Source: Candidatus Fermentibacterota bacterium | GTDB taxonomy: Bacteria > Fermentibacterota > Fermentibacteria > Fermentibacterales > Fermentibacteraceae | Direction: 5' to 3' | Length of the DNA stretch: 64,000 nucleotides | Assembly (NCBI GenBank): GCA_002748705.1 | Contig: PDSZ01000020.1 | Location: 62,001 to 126,000, forward strand | Part shown: one piece after another, positions 58,203 to 64,000 of the stretch | Layout of the letters: each line of letters opens with the position of its first letter | Position numbering within the stretch: the stretch's first letter is position 1 | Program-made: the position numbers and the translations under genes | The notes under the pieces: model-generated | Database searches by the model: none | What the model saw: the letters and a program-made list of their open reading frames with translations, nothing else | What the model was told of the DNA's origin: nothing

Positions 58203-58975
58203 TCAGCAGGTTTCCTTGCGAAAACACCGATGATTACACCTGTCAGCTGGCCCAGTCTGGAATCTTCCACCTGTGCCCTTATTCTGCCCCTCAGCCTGTG
58301 AACAGGAGGAATAATTACCGGTTTCATAGGAAGCTTGATACCTGTCTTCATGAGTATTTCCCTCAGTACTCTGTACCCCAGTGACGGGGCGAAATACCTG
58401 CTGTATTCTGCCCATGGCTCAAGTCCCCTCTCAATGAGGTATTTCTTCAGCTCTGCAGAGGAATACTGGGTTTCCCACCCTGCAAACCAGGCATTCAGAG
58501 CAATCAGCAGCTTCTTCATAACTGTATAGATGTGAAAGGTCTGGGGAACATCAACAAGAACGCTGCCCCCGGGTTTTGTAACTCTGGCGCATTCATCTGC
58601 CATTCTGTCAGGGTCATGGAAGTGTTCCATTACTCCCTGATGAAACACCAGATCAAAAGCGTCAGATTTGAAGGGAAGAGCGTTTGCATCACCACAGACA
58701 AGAAGAAGAGTTCTGTCTTTTTGACTGGCAGACTCTCTGGCCAGTTTCAGTGCTGCATGGGAGTAATCCAGGGCAACAGGAACAGCTCCAGCCTCTGCCA
58801 GAGCAACACTGTCACGGGCTGTAGCAGCACCTACCTCAAGTGTCAGCAAACCTGCCGGTTCCATTCTCCTGCAAACCTCTGTACGGATTCTGTCATCATT
58901 GTCGTAAATCTCGGAAAGGTTTCTGTCCCTCTCCCAGAACCTGTCCCAGTGGGATCTTTCTGATATTCTGACCAT
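58199..58975 (-). CDS. Class I SAM-dependent methyltransferase
   Basis: 258 residues. LLTLEVGAATARDSVALAEAG is a variant motif I with A-A-T-A in place of the usual GxGxG; AVALDYS, VCGDANALPFKSDAFDLVFHQGVMEHF and KPGGSVLVDVPQ are the remaining Methyltransf_11 motifs. Probably acts on a glycan or lipid intermediate together with the coupled glycosyltransferase. It is divergent from the radical SAM operon. Confidence 0.85.
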   Translation of the reverse strand: MVRISERSHWDRFWERDRNLSEIYDNDDRIRTEVCRRMEPAGLLTLEVGAATARDSVALAEAGAVPVALDYSHAALKLARESASQKDRTLLLVCGDANALPFKSDAFDLVFHQGVMEHFHDPDRMADECARVTKPGGSVLVDVPQTFHIYTVMKKLLIALNAWFAGWETQYSSAELKKYLIERGLEPWAEYSRYFAPSLGYRVLREILMKTGIKLPMKPVIIPPVHRLRGRIRAQVEDSRLGQLTGVIIGVFARKPAE

Positions 58976-59187
58976 GCAGGTAACCTACAAGATGGATATA
59001 AAATTGACCATTCCGAAGAAAAGTAAGGCTTACTGTCAGGAAGGCTGATGAAAACAGGCAGAAGGGAGTATCCCCTGCTGGAGTTTTCAGGCCATGAAAA
59101 GGGTGGACTATGGCCCTGATCTGCTGCGCACTTCTTCAGAACCGCAGAGAAGACACTGCAAGGGTCAAGGGAAGACTTGCTTTTTCC

Positions 59188-59216
59188 TTGCAATGTCACG
59201 CTCTCTTTGTTATTTA
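59188..59216 (+). promoter_or_regulatory. Candidate promoter for the radical SAM operon
   Basis: TTGCAA (59188-59193) and TATTTA (59211-59216) with a 17-base spacer, about 30 bases before the first gene of the four-gene operon. Confidence 0.45.
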
Positions 59217-59245
59217 CTGCACAAATGTATTCAGGGGAAGGTAAG

Positions 59246-59581
59246 ATGAAACCAGTTAAGACAATACTCTCAATATCAGGAATTCTGACAGTTTTCCTCG
59301 GTCTGATTTTTCTCATAGGAGGAAGGCCTCTTGCAGGTGCGGTAATTCTCGGAACCGGCATTATTTTCCTCTTTTTCGGCCTGAAAAAACAGAAAACCAG
59401 AGACATCGTAGTGAAGCGGGAGCTTGAGCTTACAGGTGATGTAAGGCTTGAAAACCTCAAGTGTCGTCAGTGCGGTGGAACCCTTGCATCTGAGAATACA
59501 AGGATTGCCGCTGGAACTGTTTTCATCAGCTGTCCCTACTGTCACAGCGAGTATCAGCTGGAGGAGGCGCCCAAATGGTAA
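59246..59581 (+). CDS. Membrane protein with zinc ribbon, first gene of radical SAM operon
   Basis: 111 residues from the ATG at 59246 behind AGGGGAAGG. Two adjacent hydrophobic helices (TILSISGILTVFLGLIFLIGG; LAGAVILGTGIIFLFFGL) are followed by a cytoplasmic tail with a zinc ribbon, CRQCGG and CPYCHS, the last ~30 residues. No family is recognised. It overlaps the next gene by seven bases (ATGGTAA), so the two products are probably made in similar amounts and may interact. Confidence 0.75.
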   Translation: MKPVKTILSISGILTVFLGLIFLIGGRPLAGAVILGTGIIFLFFGLKKQKTRDIVVKRELELTGDVRLENLKCRQCGGTLASENTRIAAGTVFISCPYCHSEYQLEEAPKW

Positions 59582-61119
59582 GATGCACAGCTGTTCTCGC
59601 TGCAGCGGTCTCTGTTCTTTTCGCCCAGAACTATGATTTTTCTGTGCCGGAGTTTAATTGCATCGTTGAGATAAACCGAGACAGATCCCTGAATATTTAC
59701 TATGACATGGTCTTTGAATGTACCAGTGGTTTCCACGCTGTGGATATAGTGGATATAGGTTTTCCTTCAGATGATTTCAGCCTGAGCAGTACCGAGGCCT
59801 GGATGGATGGTCATCAGATAACAGATATCTACCATTCCAGCTACATTGACAATGGCGTAGAAGTTCATCTCGGCGGTTATGCTGTTCATAGCGGTGAAAC
59901 AGGCAGGTTTTCATTCAAAGGACGGAATGAGAACATGGTCTTTCTTGATACGGAAGACGATGACTATGCCTCAATGGAATTTTCTCCCACATGGTTTGAC
60001 GGGAGTATTCTCAGCGGTAGCAGTGATTTTACTCTGAGAATTGTTTTTCCTGAAGGGGCGGAACCTTCAGCTGTCAGGTATCACGAAGTGCCGTTTACCT
60101 TTTCCAGTGTGGACAAGGCAGGAAGGGTGGTCTATGAGTGGCACGAAACAAGGAGAGTCGATTCACCGTTTCAGGCAGGTGTTTCATTCCCTGATGATCT
60201 TGTAGAAGGGCCTCTTACAGAAAGGCCCAAAGAGCCATGGATATCCAGAGAAGCCCTCTTTGCAGTTGGAGTCTTCGGCCTGGTCGTTCTGTTTTTTGTT
60301 TCCATTATCGTAAGGCTGATAAAGTTCGTTGTCTCCGCAGGAAAACGGCGTGAGCAGTATCTGCCCCCTAAACTCGGGCTTGAGGGTTCAGGTGTAAGAC
60401 GGGGTCTTACTGCGCCTATGGCAGCCCTTCTCATGGAGGAGAAACTGGACAGAGTTTTTCTTCTCATTGTATTTGGAATGCTGAAAAAGGGTGTTCTTCA
60501 GCTTGACGGAAAAGTTCTGAAGAAAACAGGTGTAACAGAAGGGCTTCGGCCTTATGAAAAGGCTCTTCTCGCTCACATCCCTCTTGAAGGAAGGGCAAAG
60601 CCTTTACCTGCTTCAGAGATTAAAGAGCTGTTCACTGAAATGATAAAGCAGCTGGGAAAGAAGATGAGGGACTACTCCCTGAAAGAGACCAGAGAGTACT
60701 ACAGAAGCATCATAGACAATGCCTGGAAGATGGCCTCATCAGATATGTCAGCAGAGAGAGCTGGTGATATGCTTCGGGACAGGTTCCAGTGGATGCTTGC
60801 AGACAACAGCTTTGACAAGCGCATCAGCGGTTTTTCCGAAAGGCAGAATGTGATTGTTCCAACCTGTATGTACAGCTGCATTGCAGGTAGTATCAATGGC
60901 AGCGGTTCCGGAGGAATGGGTCTTTCTGAGGCCTGTTCTCAAGTTGCAGGAGCACTGGAGGGAGCAGCGAAACACACAGTAAGCGGTATAACTTCTCTTT
61001 CAAGAAGCGTTACTTCTGTTACCAATCCGGTTCCTGTTTCCAGTTACAGCAGTTCAGGAAGCAGCTGCGCGTGTGCATGTGCCGGATGCGCATGTGCCTG
61101 TGCAGGGGGAGGAAGATAG
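59575..61119 (+). CDS. DUF2207-like membrane protein with C-terminal Cys-Ala tail
   Basis: 514 residues. Signal peptide (LAAAVSVLFAQN), a ~200-residue beta-rich extracytoplasmic domain, a membrane span around 227-253 (FAVGVFGLVVLFFVSIIV), then a cytoplasmic region with YLPPKLGLEGSGVRRGLTAP and LLIVFGMLKKGVLQL as in DUF2207-type proteins. The last 18 residues are SCACACAGCACACAGGGR: six cysteines (498, 500, 502, 505, 507, 509) alternating with Ala, in a place where related proteins usually have Gly/Ser-rich tails. Radical SAM follows one base after the stop. The tail is likely the modified substrate; this is inference. Confidence 0.75.
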   Translation: MVRCTAVLAAAVSVLFAQNYDFSVPEFNCIVEINRDRSLNIYYDMVFECTSGFHAVDIVDIGFPSDDFSLSSTEAWMDGHQITDIYHSSYIDNGVEVHLGGYAVHSGETGRFSFKGRNENMVFLDTEDDDYASMEFSPTWFDGSILSGSSDFTLRIVFPEGAEPSAVRYHEVPFTFSSVDKAGRVVYEWHETRRVDSPFQAGVSFPDDLVEGPLTERPKEPWISREALFAVGVFGLVVLFFVSIIVRLIKFVVSAGKRREQYLPPKLGLEGSGVRRGLTAPMAALLMEEKLDRVFLLIVFGMLKKGVLQLDGKVLKKTGVTEGLRPYEKALLAHIPLEGRAKPLPASEIKELFTEMIKQLGKKMRDYSLKETREYYRSIIDNAWKMASSDMSAERAGDMLRDRFQWMLADNSFDKRISGFSERQNVIVPTCMYSCIAGSINGSGSGGMGLSEACSQVAGALEGAAKHTVSGITSLSRSVTSVTNPVPVSSYSSSGSSCACACAGCACACAGGGR

Positions 61120-61120
61120 C

Positions 61121-62440
61121 ATGTTCAGGAACCTGAAGGAGGCAGGCAGGAGAATTGCTGCAAAGGGGCTGCACCATTTCCGCACTGATAATCACAGAAT
61201 ACACTTGAGAACCGAGGAAGACGGCAGCGGTCTGCTCACTATTGATGCTTCCCGTGTTATTCACCTTAATCCTGTTGCCGCAGACATGACATGGCTCATA
61301 CTCTCAGGCGCTCAGGAGAAGGAAAGTATCTCCGCTATAAGAAAACGGTACAGTGTTAAGAAAAAACAGGCAGCTTCTGATCTTGCCGGTTTCAGAAAAA
61401 TTCTTGAAGGTATTCTGGCAGGAGGCGGCTCAGAGCCTGTTTCATATGTGAACATGGATGTTACAGAACCGTTTCAGAGGGATGTTTCAGCTCCATACAG
61501 AATGGATATTGCTCTCACATACAGGTGCAATGTGAGTTGCGGTCACTGTTACAACCAGACAAGAGAGAAGAAAGAACTCAGCACAGGGGAATGGAAGAAA
61601 GCCCTCACCAGAATCCGTAATCTTGGAATACCCCATGTAATTTTCACCGGAGGCGAGGCAACCCTGAGAGAAGACCTTGCAGAACTCATTGACCACTCAG
61701 AAACACTGGGGCTTGTAACAGGCCTTCTCACCAACGGTGTGAAGCTGGCAGACACTGATTATCTGAAGAAGCTTATGGAAGCCGGTCTGGACCATGTTCA
61801 GATAACCCTTGAATCATCCGATGAGGCCATTCACAATGCCATGACCCAATCAGATTCTTTCTCGAAAACTGTTCAGGGCATAAGGAATTGCGTCAGCGCT
61901 GGTATACACACCATCACCAATACCACTATCACAAAGAAGAACGCCGATGGAATGGTGAATACAATAAGGTTCGCTCATGAGCTGGGGCTGAACGCTGTGG
62001 CATCCAACGCAGTGATACAAAGCGGCAAGGCTCTGGAAGGTGACTTTGCTATTCCTGTGGAAAAGCTTGAGACGGTGATGCTCTCCATGGAGGAAGAGCT
62101 GGACAGACTGGGAATGCGTTTTATCTGGTATTCTCCAACTCGATACTGTGCCTTTAATCCCCTTGAATTTGATCTGGGGGAGAAGAGATGCACTGCAGGA
62201 GAGTACAACCTCTGCATAGAACCGGACGGCGAGGTACTCCCCTGTCAGAGCTGGTATGAATCCGCAGGCAACTTCCTCACGGATAACTGGGAAGACATAT
62301 GGAACGGTGAGTTGCTGAAAGGGGCAAGGGAGAGAACCTGGGTTGATGACACCTGCGGTGAATGTGTTCATTTGACCCTCTGCGGAGGAGGATGTCCCCT
62401 TGAGAATAAGAACGGCGAACCATGCAGGGACTCAACCTGA
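61121..62440 (+). CDS. Radical SAM/SPASM protein with PqqD-like N-terminal domain
   Basis: 439 residues from the ATG at 61121 behind GGAGGAAG. Residues ~40-100 (SRVIHLNPVAADMTWLILSG, then SAIRKRYSVKKKQAASDLAG) resemble PqqD/RRE peptide-binding domains. The radical SAM core has CNVSCGHC (Cys136, 140, 143), FTGGEATLREDL and ITLESSDE. The C-terminal SPASM-like domain supplies further cysteines (RCTAGEYNLCIEPDGEVLPC; CGECVHLTLCGGGCP) for auxiliary Fe-S clusters. This architecture is that of peptide-modifying maturases of ribosomal peptides (RiPPs). The adjacent Cys-Ala-tailed protein is the natural candidate substrate. Confidence 0.88.
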   Translation: MFRNLKEAGRRIAAKGLHHFRTDNHRIHLRTEEDGSGLLTIDASRVIHLNPVAADMTWLILSGAQEKESISAIRKRYSVKKKQAASDLAGFRKILEGILAGGGSEPVSYVNMDVTEPFQRDVSAPYRMDIALTYRCNVSCGHCYNQTREKKELSTGEWKKALTRIRNLGIPHVIFTGGEATLREDLAELIDHSETLGLVTGLLTNGVKLADTDYLKKLMEAGLDHVQITLESSDEAIHNAMTQSDSFSKTVQGIRNCVSAGIHTITNTTITKKNADGMVNTIRFAHELGLNAVASNAVIQSGKALEGDFAIPVEKLETVMLSMEEELDRLGMRFIWYSPTRYCAFNPLEFDLGEKRCTAGEYNLCIEPDGEVLPCQSWYESAGNFLTDNWEDIWNGELLKGARERTWVDDTCGECVHLTLCGGGCPLENKNGEPCRDST

Positions 62441-63059
62441 CAGGGAACAGCTGAGAAGGATCTACGCAAGACAGTTCAGGGAGACAGCTCAGCTCAGAAG
62501 GCATGTGCTCTCCCTTCTTCCCCTGCACCACGCTCAAACTGTCTTTGAGCCCGGCTGCGGTTCAGGGCTCCTGGGCCGACAACTGAAAACCCTCACAGAT
62601 GCTTCCTACACAGGAATGGACATAGACGGAGATATTCTTCCTGAAGAAGACGGGTTTGAACAGGGTGATGCTGTGAAGCGGCCTCTCTCTGCCAGCATCT
62701 GCATCAGTTCTTTCTTCTTTTCCAGCGTGAAGGATCCTGTGAGATGGCTGAAGAAGGCAAGAACAAACCTGTTCGCAGTGGTGGCGGAGTATGATTACCA
62801 GGCGGTTACAGAAGAGCCTGACGCGGGAATAATAACAAGGCTCAGAGATTCAATGGGGCTGCATACATGTCATGGAGGAAGGCTTGACTCATATTTTCTT
62901 AAAGCGGGATTTCAGAAGCTTCACGGCGGAACTGTAACAGGTATTCCATGTGAGCCGGACATGGACTTTCTGCATATGCATCTGAAAGACCTGCCGGAAA
63001 AGCTTCCCCTGATGGTCTGGCCTGTTGTATGGGGTATATGGAAGAAGAATCGGAGGTAG
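62400..63059 (+). CDS. SAM-dependent methyltransferase-like protein of radical SAM operon
   Basis: 219 residues from TTG 62400, eight bases after a GGAGGAGG sequence lying inside the radical SAM gene; the overlap is 41 bases. VFEPGCGSGLLGRQLKTL (motif I) and YTGMDIDGDILPE mark a Rossmann methyltransferase; later motifs are weak, and a short C-terminal hydrophobic stretch (LPLMVWPVVWGIW) may contact the membrane. Last gene of the operon. Possible methylation of the same tail or a small-molecule cofactor. Confidence 0.7.
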   Translation: MRIRTANHAGTQPDREQLRRIYARQFRETAQLRRHVLSLLPLHHAQTVFEPGCGSGLLGRQLKTLTDASYTGMDIDGDILPEEDGFEQGDAVKRPLSASICISSFFFSSVKDPVRWLKKARTNLFAVVAEYDYQAVTEEPDAGIITRLRDSMGLHTCHGGRLDSYFLKAGFQKLHGGTVTGIPCEPDMDFLHMHLKDLPEKLPLMVWPVVWGIWKKNRR

Positions 63060-63314
63060 GCAGCTCCACTTCAGACAGATTGCAATGGGAAAACAGAACA
63101 GTTTTCAGCTCAATTCCTTATCGGGCTTCTAACTTAACCATATAACAAAGCCTCCGATGCAGATGGCGCATCTTCATCAGAATCAGCTCAAATTCCATTT
63201 GCAGACCACTATCACCTTCCGAACAGGTTACTTATAAAAGATGCAGAAACGGTGAAGGCAGGCCGGGGCGCTGATTATTGAAAAAGCCCCCTGATGAAGG
63301 TGGCTTAAAAAGGG
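63060..63314. other. Spacer between convergent genes
   Basis: About 255 bases with no gene supported. It holds the terminator of the minus-strand gene at 63280-63306. Confidence 0.5.
63280..63306 (-). terminator. Rho-independent terminator for the 63315 gene
   Basis: On the minus strand AAGCCACC (63306-63299) pairs with GGGGGCTT (63291-63284) with one mismatch around TTCATCA, then a TTTT run. It follows the stop of the minus-strand gene by about ten bases. Confidence 0.6.
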
Positions 63315-64000
63315 TTAGAAGAGGAATGTATTGAAAAGCCTGAGCCTTTCAATGGCCTGGTACTGGGTTGAATTGATTACCACAGAGTTGGTTGATACAG
63401 TGTCTACCCAGAATGAGGCATAATGTCCGTCTTCAAGCTGAACAAAAAATATGCTGCCCTCCTGGGGAGCAGCAGAATTCTTCCAGTCACTGCTTTCAGG
63501 AGCCGGAGCAACGCAGCCGCCTCCCGGGGCAAGCATGGAGCTTGTGCCTCCAGGGTGGCTGGACGGATCAAAGTTGCCCCTGTAAAAGAGTATGGTGTCT
63601 CCTTCTTTGTCGATATACAGATCCTGTGCGAATGAATCATCTGCAGAGCTTCCAAACGCAGTGTGGCTTTCATTGAATGAGAGGCCGTCAGCGGCACCAA
63701 TCACAAGTGTATCGGAAAGGAGGTGAACTTCCGATCTGTTGTCTGCCTTGTTAGAGAGATTCTCTGACAGATCTAATCCTTTCATTGCTTCCACACAGTA
63801 GTAGCCGGTTTTTTCTGCTATGTGCTGAAGTGTGTTTTCCTCTACTTGCGCAATGATCTCCCAGTTGCCGGGATCTGTAGGGGCATACCACACCCTGTAG
63901 CCATCAACCTGAACACTTACCGGATCCCAGGTCACAACAACAGTATCTCCTTTGCACTGGTCCTCTTGAATCCTGCAGTTTGTAACAGTCGGTAAGGTTC
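63315..64000 (-). CDS. Fibronectin-III-like protein (5' truncated)
   Basis: The frame is open to the right edge, so at least 228 C-terminal residues of a longer secreted or surface protein are visible; the apparent GTG at 63935 is internal. LPTVTNCRI, GDTVVVTWDPVSVQVDGYRV and GYYCVEAMKGLDLSENLSNK form a fibronectin type III pattern. The C-terminal ~140 residues contain DSFAQDLYIDKEGDTILFYR and resemble a lectin-like or adhesin beta domain that I do not recognise. Four bases per turn are Ser/Gly-rich linkers. Function unknown. Confidence 0.7.
   Translation of the reverse strand, partial: TLPTVTNCRIQEDQCKGDTVVVTWDPVSVQVDGYRVWYAPTDPGNWEIIAQVEENTLQHIAEKTGYYCVEAMKGLDLSENLSNKADNRSEVHLLSDTLVIGAADGLSFNESHTAFGSSADDSFAQDLYIDKEGDTILFYRGNFDPSSHPGGTSSMLAPGGGCVAPAPESSDWKNSAAPQEGSIFFVQLEDGHYASFWVDTVSTNSVVINSTQYQAIERLRLFNTFLF

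Noticed and set aside
61040..61119. Cys-Ala tail as a mere low-complexity DNA repeat or CRISPR-like repeat
   Set aside because: The codons vary (TGC/TGT, GCG/GCA/GCC) while the residue pattern is kept, which points to selection on the protein rather than DNA slippage.

Overview
The window reads as chromosomal DNA of a Gram-negative-type, probably anaerobic and fermentative bacterium. Supporting signs are several lipoprotein signal peptides, a TPR/outer-membrane-barrel protein, LolD/MacB-type ABC genes, a phosphate acyl(butyryl)transferase, formate-tetrahydrofolate ligase and a CoA-disulfide-reductase-like sulfur protein. Most genes use AGA/AGG for arginine and many start at TTG or GTG behind strong Shine-Dalgarno (SD) sequences. 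The long beta' subunit and overall gene content would fit an FCB-like or candidate-phylum lineage, but taxonomy cannot be fixed from the sequence alone.

Layout. 1-6.8 kb: a truncated GHL10/DUF187 glycoside-hydrolase-like gene, a methyltransferase/GNAT pair, and a minus-strand run of three family-4 glycosyltransferases joined by ATGA overlaps plus a DUF6935-like gene. 6.9-10 kb: a fourth glycosyltransferase, a DapG-type aspartokinase and uppP. 10-16.1 kb: a large TPR/beta-barrel protein, a frameshifted gene remnant, and a lipoprotein-ATPase-permease operon. 16.2-31 kb: the information-processing block, with a sigma70-like promoter, tRNA-Thr, -Tyr, -Gly, -Thr, tuf, rpmG, tRNA-Trp, secE, nusG, rplKAJL, rpoBC, rpsL, rpsG and a strong terminator. 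fusA does not follow rpsG. 31-35.3 kb: a transposase remnant, a PAS/histidine-kinase/receiver gene split by a -1 frameshift at a U_UUU_UUA heptamer, and a lysine 6-transaminase. 35.5-43.1 kb: a dense operon of ptb-like, rpiB, wecB, transglutaminase-like lipoprotein, ribD, ribE, ribBA, ribH and nusB. 43.2-46 kb: decayed IS110 and IS1380 transposases and a zinc alcohol dehydrogenase with foreign codon use. 46.2-52 kb: a PP-loop amidotransferase-like gene, a beta-propeller lipoprotein, about 1 kb of decayed coding DNA, fhs and vanW. 52.2-59 kb, minus strand: a four-domain sulfur-transfer flavoprotein, an MmpS-fold lipoprotein, two methyltransferases, an M20 amidohydrolase and another glycosyltransferase. 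59.2-63.1 kb: a compact four-gene operon. 63.3 kb to the end: a 5'-truncated fibronectin-III-like protein.

The best candidate for an undescribed system is the 59.2-63.1 kb operon. A zinc-ribbon membrane protein is translationally coupled to a secreted/membrane-anchored DUF2207-like protein whose predicted cytoplasmic C-terminus is a Cys-Ala tail with six cysteines in twelve residues. One base later comes a radical SAM/SPASM protein with a PqqD-like N-terminus, then an overlapping methyltransferase. This arrangement suggests post-translational modification of the Cys-Ala tail. Secondary points of interest are a ~209-residue insertion in RpoC, the possible programmed frameshift in the kinase, and the transposon graveyard beside a horizontally acquired dehydrogenase.
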